A stretch of 31,682 nt of DNA from CAZOKH01 sp964580315 (GCA_964580315.1 CAZOKH010000041.1:1-31682); one strand, 5' to 3'; positions 22,575 through 31,616 are shown, counted from the first letter of the stretch. Notes: generated from the letters alone by a model not told the origin. Numbers and translations are program-made.

Positions 22575-24161
22575 ATGGCTGAAAATCACCTCATAATTAC
22601 TGAAGAGTATTGGAACAATTTTTCACTTCAAGAATCTGATTTCGAGTTTATTTTCAACTACCTCATTGAAGAAGAAATTCCAAAATCTTCTGTTGAATTA
22701 TTAAAAAAATTGATTCAACACCGAATTGAAACTGAAATTAAATCTCTTGAAAAGCGGCACAGCGAAAGCGGAACAATTTATACACCACAGCAAAAATACA
22801 AGGTCGGACAGAAAATCACACTCCCGCAATACGGATGGGCAGAAGCAGAGATTGTAAAAATTCGTCCGGGAATCAACCCCGAGTATCCTCCATTTGAAGT
22901 GATAGAGATCAAAAGTGAAAAAAATGGGGCGCTTTCTCTTGCATCTGGACTCGATGACCATGCATTGAATAAAGCGCCGCTATATGACAGTACCGATAAG
23001 AACTTTCAGCCCGATCAAGTATTAGACAATCACAAGAAAGAGCTTATTCGAAAATTTGAATCAACTCTTAATAGCAGAGACGATCTGGTGCAAATTGCCG
23101 GAAGATGGTTCCCGAAAGCCTTGTTGATTGACATTAATTCAGGATATTTAAATCTTGCTGAAGCAATTCTAGACATGGAAGCTGGCGGGCCATTAGAAAC
23201 CAAAGCGATTTTAGAGCAATTGGATTTGCCATCAAATGAAAATAAACGCTTGATAGAATTTTCTTTGAATTTTGCTTTGCAAGAAGATGAACGGTTTGAT
23301 GAAGTTGGACCTTCGGGAGAAATCCTTTGGTATCTAAAACGCTTGGAGCCTGAGGCTGTGCAAAATTTGCCCGGGTTGCTACGAGATCAATCCGATGACT
23401 ATGATAAAAATTTGGTTGCTCCCTTATTAGAGCAAATAGGTAATCAGGTGTTTGATGAATTGGAAGAATTCGAGCCTGAATATCAGGATGAGGACAGCTT
23501 TGCGATCAGTCTAATCTATCCACATTGGCGGGTGGGCTCTCTTCCGCTCACAGAGCGCATTGCCAATCTTTTCCCAACCGCACACGAAGCACCCAGGGTT
23601 CGGTTCACTTTTGTTGATAGCCAGCAAAACAAGAGATTTCCGGGCTGGGTGGTCAGGCCGCAGAAAATTGTATATGGTTTAAAGGAATGGTATGAATCAC
23701 GCGAGTTAATTCCCGGGTGCATTGTAAATGTAAAGCGTGGCGCCAATGCTGGCGAAGTGGAAGTGTGGGCTGAAAAGCGAAAATCGAGCCATGATTGGAT
23801 AAGGACTGCCATAATTGGCACGGACGGCGGTATTGTATTTGCAACAACCAAGCAGCTTGCACCATACGAATATCACGATCAGATGGTCATTGCAGTTTCA
23901 GGTGTAGATGTTTTAGATCAAATTTGGCGCGAAGAAAAAAAGTTAAGACAGCCCATTGAGACAACCATAACCTCCATGATGAAAGAATTGGGAAAATTAA
24001 ACCCTCAAGGCCATGTACATGCTCAAGAACTGTATGCCGCGGTAAATTTGATCAAACGTTGCCCGCCTGGTGCGGTTTTGGCAGTATTAGAATCAAGTCG
24101 CTTCATTTCTCATATTGGTGATCAGTACTATCGCCTAAAAGACTCCTCCCAGGAAGAATAA
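22575..24161 (+). CDS. Unrecognised multidomain protein with winged-helix-like segments
   Basis: A 528-residue soluble acidic protein that I cannot place in a named family. By eye it has a helical N-terminus (1-60), a small beta-rich segment (about 74-115, YKVGQKITLPQYGWAE), and a probable winged helix at about 191-257 (AEAILDMEAGGPLETKAILE through ILWYLKRL) resembling HARE-type helix-turn-helix domains. There is a beta-rich middle domain at about 310-402 (RVRFTFVDSQ, PGWVVRPQKIVYGL, IPGCIVNVKRG) and a second winged-helix-like end at about 480-522 (VHAQELYAAVNLI through IGDQYYRL). A nucleic-acid-binding role is inferred. It is 4 bp before the next gene, which also ends in a helix-turn-helix-like segment. 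There is no enzyme motif, membrane helix or signal peptide. Confidence 0.7.
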   Translation: MAENHLIITEEYWNNFSLQESDFEFIFNYLIEEEIPKSSVELLKKLIQHRIETEIKSLEKRHSESGTIYTPQQKYKVGQKITLPQYGWAEAEIVKIRPGINPEYPPFEVIEIKSEKNGALSLASGLDDHALNKAPLYDSTDKNFQPDQVLDNHKKELIRKFESTLNSRDDLVQIAGRWFPKALLIDINSGYLNLAEAILDMEAGGPLETKAILEQLDLPSNENKRLIEFSLNFALQEDERFDEVGPSGEILWYLKRLEPEAVQNLPGLLRDQSDDYDKNLVAPLLEQIGNQVFDELEEFEPEYQDEDSFAISLIYPHWRVGSLPLTERIANLFPTAHEAPRVRFTFVDSQQNKRFPGWVVRPQKIVYGLKEWYESRELIPGCIVNVKRGANAGEVEVWAEKRKSSHDWIRTAIIGTDGGIVFATTKQLAPYEYHDQMVIAVSGVDVLDQIWREEKKLRQPIETTITSMMKELGKLNPQGHVHAQELYAAVNLIKRCPPGAVLAVLESSRFISHIGDQYYRLKDSSQEE

Positions 24162-24165
24162 ATCC

Positions 24166-24603
24166 ATGGTAGAGACAAAAAAATTTAGCCTGATAAAACC
24201 AAATCTCGAAACACCATTTCACATTGATTTTGATTGGTGGAAACAGCACGATAGCAATTGGCGCGTCTACTTACAGGGGTGCCTCTGTCAGGAACATAGC
24301 GATGCCTTTGCTTCTCTTGATTCCGATGTATTAATTGATCAAATCGATCCGGTTACTGCTGAAGTAAAACAAATTGACGGATTACAACATGTAGTTATGA
24401 ATCACTGCGCTCTGCAGCCGGATTTTATCTCAGATAAAACAGCTCTGGTTGATGCTGTTTTTCGCACTTTTTTGGCAAATGGAAATAAACCTCTTTCCCC
24501 CCTGGAGTTAGCAGAAAAAACTCAAAGATCAAGCGTCACAATTTTGCGGACTATTGGCGGGCAGCAAGTTTATAAAGGAATTCGCCCTTTACAAAAATCT
24601 TAA
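24166..24603 (+). CDS. Unrecognised protein with C-terminal helix-turn-helix-like segment
   Basis: A 145-residue protein of unknown family. The N-terminal half is rich in aromatic residues (FDWWKQHDSNWRVYL) and has a C39-x-C41-x2-H44 cluster plus H80-C81, which could be a metal site. The C-terminal part (about 92-142) looks like a winged helix: a helix (LVDAVFRTFLANG), then PLSPLELAEKTQRSSVTILR, then a short wing (GGQQVYKGIRPL). It starts 4 bp after the 528-residue gene, so they are almost certainly co-expressed and may form one complex. No function is assigned. Confidence 0.7.
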   Translation: MVETKKFSLIKPNLETPFHIDFDWWKQHDSNWRVYLQGCLCQEHSDAFASLDSDVLIDQIDPVTAEVKQIDGLQHVVMNHCALQPDFISDKTALVDAVFRTFLANGNKPLSPLELAEKTQRSSVTILRTIGGQQVYKGIRPLQKS

Positions 24604-24622
24604 GCAAAGATCAAAGTGTTGG

Positions 24623-24631
24623 TGGTAGAAT
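24623..24631 (+). promoter_or_regulatory. Extended -10 promoter of the tRNA-Arg gene
   Basis: TGGTAGAAT is an extended -10 element (TG, one base, then TAGAAT, 5 of 6). It ends 15 nt before the mature tRNA 5' end, giving a short leader for RNase P. No clear -35 box is seen. Confidence 0.4.
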
Positions 24632-24646
24632 ATCCAACGCACACCC

Positions 24647-24719
24647 GCCCCTGTAGCTCAATGGACAGAGCACCAGCCTTCTAAGCTGTTGGTTGAGGGT
24701 TCGAATCCCCCCAGGGGCG
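24647..24719 (+). tRNA. tRNA-Arg (anticodon UCU)
   Basis: A 73-nt cloverleaf. The acceptor stem GCCCCTG/CAGGGGC is perfect, the D stem is GCTC/GAGC, the anticodon loop is CTTCTAA with TCT at 24680-24682 (reads AGA), and the T loop is TTCGAAT. The discriminator base is G and CCA is not encoded. Two mismatches are visible: C-U at the top of the anticodon stem (24673/24689) and A-C in the T stem (24696/24710). A T-run follows at 24723-24728. Confidence 0.93.
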
Positions 24720-24760
24720 CTATTTTTTCCTGGTCATTTCTCGATAAAAGGATAATCATT

Positions 24761-25123
24761 ATGCGAATTCTCATTGTTGAAGATGATTCCACGATGCGCT
24801 CTTTATTAAAGACTCTTCTTGAACTGGAAGGCTTCACAGTTGATGCTTATGAGAAGGATAATGCCCAGGAAATTTTGGACAAAATCTCTTCCACAGCTCC
24901 TGATGTTGTTTTAATGGATGTAAACCTTCGATTTGCCAATGGATTGGAAATCGCCTCAAAAATAAGGGGCAATACATCCATAAAGCAGCCAAAAATTATC
25001 TTAAGTTCAGGAATGGATTACAAAAAGGAATGCGAAACGAACGGGGTTGATTTATTTTTGTTAAAACCTTATATGCCGGATGATTTAATTGAATGGCTAC
25101 GCGAAACCAAGGTAAAAAAATGA
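24761..25123 (+). CDS. Single-domain response regulator
   Basis: A 120-residue receiver with acidic D8 and D9 (IVEDDST), phospho-acceptor D53 (VLMDVNLRFANG), the ILSSGMD switch segment and K102 (LLKPYMPDDL). There is no output domain and no partner kinase nearby. The ATG at 24761 has AAGGA 8 nt upstream; an in-frame GTG at 24689 would start inside the tRNA and is not credible. Its stop overlaps the start of the molybdenum cofactor gene by 4 bp (ATGA), so the two are translationally coupled, which is an unusual pairing. Confidence 0.9.
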   Translation: MRILIVEDDSTMRSLLKTLLELEGFTVDAYEKDNAQEILDKISSTAPDVVLMDVNLRFANGLEIASKIRGNTSIKQPKIILSSGMDYKKECETNGVDLFLLKPYMPDDLIEWLRETKVKK

Positions 25124-25611
25124 TCAACTTTTCCATCCTTACCATTTCAGATCGCTCTTTTTACGGAATTCGCCCCGATTTATCCGGGCCTGAGCTTTCC
25201 AAATACATATCCACTCAGGGACATACTGTTTTAAATGAATCGATCACACCTGATGAATTGGATAAGATACGGCGCACACTTATCGAGTGGTGCGACTCGG
25301 GAGAAACTGACATCGTTCTAACAACCGGGGGCACCGGTTTTGCCCCAAGGGATATAACTCCTGAAGCAACATTATCTGTTATAGAGAAATTCGCCCCCGG
25401 ACTACCCGAGCTTATGCGGTTTGAAAGTCTTAAGAAAACCCCTCACGCTGCGCTATCCAGAGCCATAGCGGGAATTCGGAAACAGACTTTAATCATCAAT
25501 CTTCCCGGCAGCCCAAAAGGAGCTGTTGAAAACCTGGAGTTTGTTTTTCCAATTCTTGCGCATGCGGTTGAATTAATTAGAAACGATCCCTCATCCGAAG
25601 CGCATCATTAA
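25120..25611 (+). CDS. MogA/MoaB family molybdenum cofactor biosynthesis protein
   Basis: A 163-residue protein of the MogA/MoaB family, which adenylylates molybdopterin before molybdate insertion. The start ILTISDRSFYG and the signature TTGGTGFAPRDITPEAT are intact, and LPGSPKGAVENLEF near the end is also typical. The ATG at 25120 overlaps the receiver stop and has AAGG 7 nt upstream. It may serve the molybdenum hydroxylases encoded at the left of the window, though it is 14 kb away and on the other strand. The last 35 bp overlap the end of the convergent membrane protein gene. MogA and MoaB are hard to separate by eye. Confidence 0.92.
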   Translation: MINFSILTISDRSFYGIRPDLSGPELSKYISTQGHTVLNESITPDELDKIRRTLIEWCDSGETDIVLTTGGTGFAPRDITPEATLSVIEKFAPGLPELMRFESLKKTPHAALSRAIAGIRKQTLIINLPGSPKGAVENLEFVFPILAHAVELIRNDPSSEAHH

Positions 25612-27889
25612 ATCCAATTATTCCGAATGAAATAATACTGATAAATAATCCAATGCGAAAAGTTATCGGATCATAAAAAAGTTCAACACGATGCTCACCT
25701 GCCGGAACTTCGATTCCCAGAAAATTTCCATCCGTTAAAACTGGTTTTTGGGCTTCCCCTTCGTCGATTTTAATCTTCCAACCTGGATACCAGGAACGCC
25801 GAAAGGTCAGCCACCCCTGCACGCTGGCGTTGATATCAAGCTCAACTTTTTGCGGTGTTGCGGAATAAATTTTGATAGTTTGGTTTGCATCTGGAACCGG
25901 GATTTCAGCAAGATTGCTTTTCTGCGAAACAATTGCACATCGAGTTTGACTATTATCTACATCGTTCTGTGCAAGAATTTGCTCATTCAGTTTTAGAAAA
26001 ATTTCATTATTATCTGACGAATAGACTGCGCAGCTTGTCCACGCAATTGGTTTTAAGTCTGTTTGAAGCGTCTCAAAAATTGCTTCATTTTGTTCATCGG
26101 ACCTACCTCTTACAGACACTCCCAGATCTTGTAGCCACGCTTTCTGATCTTCGTCCGGCAATTCTTCCAGAAAATTCATAAAGTCAACATACCTCGCAGG
26201 CAACAATGGATCAAAATTGTTCAAGACAGGTATGTGATCAATCAGATTAATATCAGGAATAAAATTACTGCGCAACTCATGATGAACGTCAATATTACGA
26301 AAATCCGAAAACTTAAGAAACTTGTTGAATTTTATATTGTACAAATCCTGTTCAGGATAATAAACAAAACCTTCTTCATGTTTAATCTGGTTGGTCTGAA
26401 AAATAGCGGCGTCAATCCATGGAATAATGCCTTTATTGGCTATGTGAACATCCACGGCGAGGGAAAAAAAGGTGATCAGAATCCATGCGTTTTTCATCCC
26501 GCCTTTGACGCCAATTGTGAGACTTAACACACCAAACAATAACAGGAAGGCTCCAAGTGTTAGAAAAGCATCCGGGATGCTTTTCTTTTCAACGATTCCC
26601 AGTCGCCCGATCACAAATGAAGTCACTACGATCGCGGCGCCGCCTGCCGTACCCAGGCGTGTCCAGTATAAGCTCTTCCCTTCAGGCTTTTTCCAGTATC
26701 GCGAACCCAGCCCCGCCAGCAGAGCAAAGCAAAACACAGCAAGTAGCATCAATCTAGCCGGCGCCTGAAACATATCAAACCCGGGTATATGACGATACAA
26801 GAATGGAAAAACCGGTGTGTTTTTCCCCATAGCCAGCAATATGGCTATCAACGCAATTCCCCACAAGAACAATGCCAGATGAAAAGATTCGCTGTCATTT
26901 TCTTTTCGCCGAAACAACGCCCGAATTGAAAAGAGCAACAAAATTGCAGGCAGCACGCCGAAATAAAAAGCATCTTCCCAATAAGCGCCATAACCCCAAT
27001 AATTGCCCTGTCCAGGACTACCATATATGTTTGGCAAGAAAAGCGTCAACAACCTCCAAGGCCAAAACGAGTAGGTCATGGCAAGCTCATAATCCACAGA
27101 TGATGCCCGCTGGGAGTTAAAAAGTAACTCCGCAGTGGGCATCAATTGAACACAGGCCAATCCAATTCCCAGGGCGACATCTCTTACCAGATACAGGCTT
27201 TTCTTTACTACCAAATCCCATTTTTTAATATCAGTGAAAAATCGCCAGCACCACCAGGCAGCACCAAAAAACAATTGATACGCAGCCCATTGAGCATGCC
27301 CGGCCAGCAACAATAACCCCACACACACCACCACTCCCCTGTTGATTTTGCTCAAATTGGAATGCCGATGTTTTTCAATAAAAAATATGAACCAGGGAAA
27401 CCAGGCTATGGTCCATATCATGCTAATAAAACCCTGGCGCGAAATGATTACTTGGCTACACGCAAATACAACACAGCTTATGGTTTGCCCGAATTTGCTT
27501 ATCCCGAGTTCGCGAGCCAAAAACATCATTCCAAGCGCCGCCCAAGCCATATGTAAATAATTCAACACTCCAAAACCCCAGGCTATCGTTGAGTTTCCCC
27601 CGATGAAACCCAAAACAAACAAAATCCAACCCGGGGGATAGAATAAAGCAGACTGAAAATTAGCCAGGAGTGGAGCGTACATTCCATTGTAAGGATTGAA
27701 AAATGCTATCCTGCCGCTGCTGATCTCCTCAAAAGCAAAAATTCGCCAGGGTATAAACTGCAAAGCTGGCGTTCCCCAGTACAACGACTGAAATTTAAAA
27801 ATCGGAACAAAAAAGAATAGCCCTAAAACCAGACTGGTAAAAATTGCCGGCAAATTATCTTGAATAAAATTTTTAGCTCTTTCCACCAA
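25577..27889 (-). CDS. YfhO-like polytopic membrane protein (putative GT-C-type glycosyltransferase)
   Basis: A 770-residue membrane protein with about a dozen hydrophobic helices. The first outside loop has the family feature FFNPYNGMYAPLLANFQSA followed by LFYPPGW, and the C-terminal soluble beta domain carries the YPGWKIKID and VPAGEHRVELFYDP segments followed by a last helix. YfhO proteins are linked to lipoteichoic-acid or glycolipid glycosylation in Firmicutes; the role here is inferred. The start is TTG at 27889 (or GTG at 27886), with GGAG 8 nt upstream inside the end of the previous gene. It lies 3 bp after the related gene at 27893. Its end overlaps the mog-type gene by 35 bp on the other strand. 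Confidence 0.85.
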   Translation of the reverse strand: MVERAKNFIQDNLPAIFTSLVLGLFFFVPIFKFQSLYWGTPALQFIPWRIFAFEEISSGRIAFFNPYNGMYAPLLANFQSALFYPPGWILFVLGFIGGNSTIAWGFGVLNYLHMAWAALGMMFLARELGISKFGQTISCVVFACSQVIISRQGFISMIWTIAWFPWFIFFIEKHRHSNLSKINRGVVVCVGLLLLAGHAQWAAYQLFFGAAWWCWRFFTDIKKWDLVVKKSLYLVRDVALGIGLACVQLMPTAELLFNSQRASSVDYELAMTYSFWPWRLLTLFLPNIYGSPGQGNYWGYGAYWEDAFYFGVLPAILLLFSIRALFRRKENDSESFHLALFLWGIALIAILLAMGKNTPVFPFLYRHIPGFDMFQAPARLMLLAVFCFALLAGLGSRYWKKPEGKSLYWTRLGTAGGAAIVVTSFVIGRLGIVEKKSIPDAFLTLGAFLLLFGVLSLTIGVKGGMKNAWILITFFSLAVDVHIANKGIIPWIDAAIFQTNQIKHEEGFVYYPEQDLYNIKFNKFLKFSDFRNIDVHHELRSNFIPDINLIDHIPVLNNFDPLLPARYVDFMNFLEELPDEDQKAWLQDLGVSVRGRSDEQNEAIFETLQTDLKPIAWTSCAVYSSDNNEIFLKLNEQILAQNDVDNSQTRCAIVSQKSNLAEIPVPDANQTIKIYSATPQKVELDINASVQGWLTFRRSWYPGWKIKIDEGEAQKPVLTDGNFLGIEVPAGEHRVELFYDPITFRIGLFISIISFGIIGFNDALRMRDRF

Positions 27890-27892
27890 AAC

Positions 27893-30058
27893 TCATTCTC
27901 CGTTTAGTTTTTGCTTCTTAACCGTTATGGATATCAAGCATGTCGCCAGGGCTATGCCAATTCCCATAAACATTTCTCTCGGAAATAGTTTCCACTCAAT
28001 GTTGTGTAATCCTTCTTCCACATCCAAAGCCCGCAACAGTTTATTCTCGGAGCCCTTATCCACTTTCACTCCATCAAGATACACCACCCATTCAGGATAA
28101 TCCAATTCGGATATGACTACCCGCCCCGGTCCCTCAACCCTAACCCGTACATTATTGGGTTGAATTGAAAGATCTTCAACATTGCTGTTGAGAACACCTT
28201 TCGTCTGTCCATCCCTTTCAATCCAGGCTCTTGGAAGAAATTCGGGGTTTTGATACAGATAGGTTTGCCCAAATCGTTTTATAAACATTAATTGTGGTTC
28301 AATTATTTCAAATTCTGAAACGATGTATTTGACATTCAATTTTCCCAGCAAGGCTAAATCTGGAACGGCGCAGCGATTATCGTCCTCTGGATTGCCATTC
28401 TTAAATGCCGGAAGTGTGACGCTGTAAGCCTCTGAGTTTACACCCGTTGCCGTGCGCATGAAATCCGAATAGATACGTAATTGTAATGGATCAACACCAT
28501 CAGCCAGTTCAAGCCGTCCATAACTGGCAATGTCCTGCGGAATACTGTACGATGGAGAATAGATTCGATAGGTTTCTGCATCCTTGTGAAAAAAGTCCAG
28601 AAGATCTTCGTAACGAGATAATCGCTCCTCCCACTTCACAAAATCAAATTGCGAAATGCCCACCACACCGAAATCAATCATGGTCAAGATAGTAATAGAC
28701 AAAAGGAAACCGGCGTCCAAAAATCGCGTATTCAACCAGACAATTATCAACACTCCATAAATTAAAAGAATTCCAGCCCCCCAGAAAAATTCTTGGGGGG
28801 AGCTTTTTGTCATGCACAAAATTCCAATGGACAACATTAGTTCAAACGAAATCACAACAACCATGCTGATCATCGAAATGGATAAGCGCTTCAACTGGTT
28901 GGCATTTTTTAGAATAATCAGCGTATCAATCAAATGAGCCGCCAAAACACTTATCGAAAACCCCGCCAGAAAAAGAAATCGTGTCGGCACACGCAATAAT
29001 CTCACACCGGGCAGTGAAAAAAGAAAGTCCAGACCAGGAATCAGCGACCCAAGCGAGAAAAACACACAAGAACAAAAGATCGCAAGCCAAAACTTATTTT
29101 TTCTTCGATATTCTTTATATCCAAAAGAAAAGATAATAACCAAAACTGCAATCCCACCGAAGTACGTAATCCATTCAGCATACCCCCCAAAATCAGGAAA
29201 CAAAAAGCTCATTAAATATTTGACAGGCAGGGATAATTCCATGGAATCTTCTACCCCAAGCGTATTTCGAGTCGAGAGCACAACTAATTTATAAAAAGGG
29301 AACAGGAAAGGAGCTGAAATTCCCAGTGCAAACACCACCCGGGTCATCCACCACAAAAAACCACGCAACACCAATTTTGGCGAGAAATCATCACTGGTAT
29401 TCAGTTCTCCCAGTACATTTTTGATTAAAAATAGAAACCAGAGGATAATTGCATAAGCAGCCCAGCGAACATCCGCAAAAATGATCAACGCCCAAATTAT
29501 GGCGGGCTTAAGAGAAAAACTCGATTTGCGCGATTCGAGCTCAGCCAACAACAACCATGGCGTCCAGGATATGGCATAAACCAGAGAGACATGCCCCGCC
29601 GCCATATGAGCCACCACTTTTGGCATCAGCTCAAAAGAAACCCCGCCAACAATTGACGCTCCCTTGCTGCACCCCTCCTTTCGAAGAAAATAATACATTC
29701 CAACGCCACCCCACACAAGGTGAAGAATTTCCAGCAAAAACAAACTGGCCGGCGAATCCCAGATCAGAGCCAACCAACCAGGTGGGTACCAAAAACCAGA
29801 TAATGGATTTTCAAGAAACGGCGCTCCAGACAGAATGCCCGGATTCCAAAATGGGATAACATGGTTTTCAAGAATTGTTCTTCTCAGAAAATGGCTGTTG
29901 GGAAAATGAGAAATCAACAGGTCTGTGAATTCTGAGCCTTTTGGAAAAGGAATCTCGCCTGGGTGAAAAATAAAAAAAACAACCGGCAATAAGAAAAGCC
30001 CTAAAAAAATATTTTTTTGAAATTTGTCGAACGGTTTACAAATAGAATTTACTGACAT
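27893..30058 (-). CDS. YfhO-like polytopic membrane protein, second copy
   Basis: A 721-residue membrane protein with the same plan as its downstream neighbour: an N-terminal helix, an outside loop with PFWNPGILSGAPFLENPLSG and FWYPPGW, about a dozen helices, then a soluble beta domain (about 600-690) with LDYPEWVVYLDG and LHNIEWKLFP, and a final helix before a Lys-rich end. The two proteins share layout but little overall identity, so they are old paralogues and not a recent duplication. The ATG at 30058 lies 10 bp inside the end of the upstream gene. No clear ribosome site is seen, so translation is probably coupled. Confidence 0.83.
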   Translation of the reverse strand: MSVNSICKPFDKFQKNIFLGLFLLPVVFFIFHPGEIPFPKGSEFTDLLISHFPNSHFLRRTILENHVIPFWNPGILSGAPFLENPLSGFWYPPGWLALIWDSPASLFLLEILHLVWGGVGMYYFLRKEGCSKGASIVGGVSFELMPKVVAHMAAGHVSLVYAISWTPWLLLAELESRKSSFSLKPAIIWALIIFADVRWAAYAIILWFLFLIKNVLGELNTSDDFSPKLVLRGFLWWMTRVVFALGISAPFLFPFYKLVVLSTRNTLGVEDSMELSLPVKYLMSFLFPDFGGYAEWITYFGGIAVLVIIFSFGYKEYRRKNKFWLAIFCSCVFFSLGSLIPGLDFLFSLPGVRLLRVPTRFLFLAGFSISVLAAHLIDTLIILKNANQLKRLSISMISMVVVISFELMLSIGILCMTKSSPQEFFWGAGILLIYGVLIIVWLNTRFLDAGFLLSITILTMIDFGVVGISQFDFVKWEERLSRYEDLLDFFHKDAETYRIYSPSYSIPQDIASYGRLELADGVDPLQLRIYSDFMRTATGVNSEAYSVTLPAFKNGNPEDDNRCAVPDLALLGKLNVKYIVSEFEIIEPQLMFIKRFGQTYLYQNPEFLPRAWIERDGQTKGVLNSNVEDLSIQPNNVRVRVEGPGRVVISELDYPEWVVYLDGVKVDKGSENKLLRALDVEEGLHNIEWKLFPREMFMGIGIALATCLISITVKKQKLNGE

Positions 30059-31578
30059 TGATAAATCTCAACCGTTTGATTGGAATAATTTTTCGAGCAC
30101 CCCGGAAAATCAACCGGAGGCTCATTGCTCAAAGCTTTTTCCCTTGGGCCGCGGACAATATATTTAATATGGTTATAGTTGATAAATTCTTGGAAGTCCA
30201 TCGAATAATTGGATGATTTGAAAAATTCATTAACCATCCTTTCCTTCTCCACAGCGCCGACAGTCTCAAACGGATGTCCATAAACAACTCTTGAACCCGC
30301 CCAGCCAGGTATGAACATGCTCAATTCAGGAGAAGCCAAAACAACATCGTCCCAGCCAGCCTTTTCGTCCAGCCATTTTAAGGCTTGCCGCTCATCATTT
30401 GTCAGAAAAACCTTTGGGTTCTTGATCACCCCCGCGCCAAAACCCGCTGCAAGAATGATGAGGTTCGTAGACAGGGAGAATAATAAAACTAGCATTATCA
30501 AAAGATTTCGAATCTTGCTTTTACGCATCGCATAAAATATTCCCCTTCCAGCAAGCACAGTCAAAGGGATGAAAATTCCCAACAGAAATCTTCGCTGCAA
30601 AGAAATCGGAATTATCAAAAACGAAAAACTGACCAAAATCCATATCAAGGGAATGTCGAGCTCTTCTCTATTTTTCAGGGAGTTAACAATTCCGATAAAA
30701 GAAAAGACAAATGCGGGTGAAAGCGAGATGAAAATATCCCACAGCGGAGGTGATGCAGTAATATTTTGTTGGTTCCACACGATCAACAATGGATCGTGTG
30801 TTGCCATCCATTGCTGATAGACCAAAACCGGCAAACCGCCAATAAAGCAAAAAAACACGGTTGAAATGGACTTGAGGCTATTGGACTGAATCGCACTGAT
30901 CAATTCTTTTATTCCAAGAACAATTACACCGATCACAAACGCAAACGGAAGGATGATTGCCAAAAGGAACGCACAAATACTTAACCACAACAAATCAACT
31001 ATTTTCACACCCTCGCGGAATCGAATTAAGATCAACAACAGTAAGGAAATACCCAGGGGGAAATGAGGGTTTGAATACGCAGATAAAAATGGATAAGCCT
31101 CCGCCACCCAAAAATCGGCAGTCATCTCACCGGTTGCAACATATGCCACGCTCCCCAAACCTGAGCCTAATAAACAAATCGCAAGCATTCCATAAAAAAG
31201 TTTCTTGTCATCCGGCAAATATTGCAGCAAAAATTTTTTAATGCAGAAAAATAACAGGATTGAACTGCCAATTCGAAAAGCGTGAAATACCATCAGCAAA
31301 GGGAGACCCGAAAAACGAGCGAGGTGCCCCAGGAAAAGATAGAATGTAAATAAAAACGTACTCTGACCTTTTTCAGGGGTGAACGGAAGAAAAAACAACC
31401 ATTCGCCATCATACCCTTCCCTCATCTTGGCCAGGTACGAATTTCCATCCAGTGGATTCTGCAAATAACCACCAAAAACGAACCCTTCTGGTCGCAAAAA
31501 CTCCGCAAGAATATACGGCAAAGTAATAAATAACAAGAAAATCAGCAACAACACCCACTCAAATTTTCGATTTTTCAT
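30049..31578 (-). CDS. Polytopic membrane protein, GT-C-like
   Basis: A 509-residue membrane protein with roughly ten helices and a soluble C-terminal part (about 385-509). After the first helix comes a loop with GGYLQNPLDGNSYLAKMREG, whose acidic residue could be the catalytic Asp of a GT-C glycosyltransferase. The soluble end has LKWLDEKAGWDDVVLASPE, RVVYGHPFETVG and YIVRGPREKAL, a pattern shared with membrane glycosyltransferase-like proteins. I do not recognise the specific family. It is first in a three-gene unit (overlap of 10 bp, then a gap of 3 bp). GGA lies 6 nt before the ATG. A promoter pair upstream may drive it. Confidence 0.8.
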   Translation of the reverse strand: MKNRKFEWVLLLIFLLFITLPYILAEFLRPEGFVFGGYLQNPLDGNSYLAKMREGYDGEWLFFLPFTPEKGQSTFLFTFYLFLGHLARFSGLPLLMVFHAFRIGSSILLFFCIKKFLLQYLPDDKKLFYGMLAICLLGSGLGSVAYVATGEMTADFWVAEAYPFLSAYSNPHFPLGISLLLLILIRFREGVKIVDLLWLSICAFLLAIILPFAFVIGVIVLGIKELISAIQSNSLKSISTVFFCFIGGLPVLVYQQWMATHDPLLIVWNQQNITASPPLWDIFISLSPAFVFSFIGIVNSLKNREELDIPLIWILVSFSFLIIPISLQRRFLLGIFIPLTVLAGRGIFYAMRKSKIRNLLIMLVLLFSLSTNLIILAAGFGAGVIKNPKVFLTNDERQALKWLDEKAGWDDVVLASPELSMFIPGWAGSRVVYGHPFETVGAVEKERMVNEFFKSSNYSMDFQEFINYNHIKYIVRGPREKALSNEPPVDFPGCSKNYSNQTVEIYQCQ

Positions 31579-31616
31579 AAAATTTCCATTCCGCGATTCT
31601 TTTAATATTCTTTTAC

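Noticed and set aside
24689..24760. In-frame GTG start of the response regulator inside the tRNA gene
   Set aside because: It overlaps the tRNA 3' half; the ATG at 24761 has a ribosome site and gives the standard receiver start.
27893..27896. ATG at 27896 overlapping the stop of the second YfhO-like gene as start of the next gene
   Set aside because: It is in a different frame from the 770-residue protein; the in-frame TTG at 27889 or GTG at 27886 is needed.
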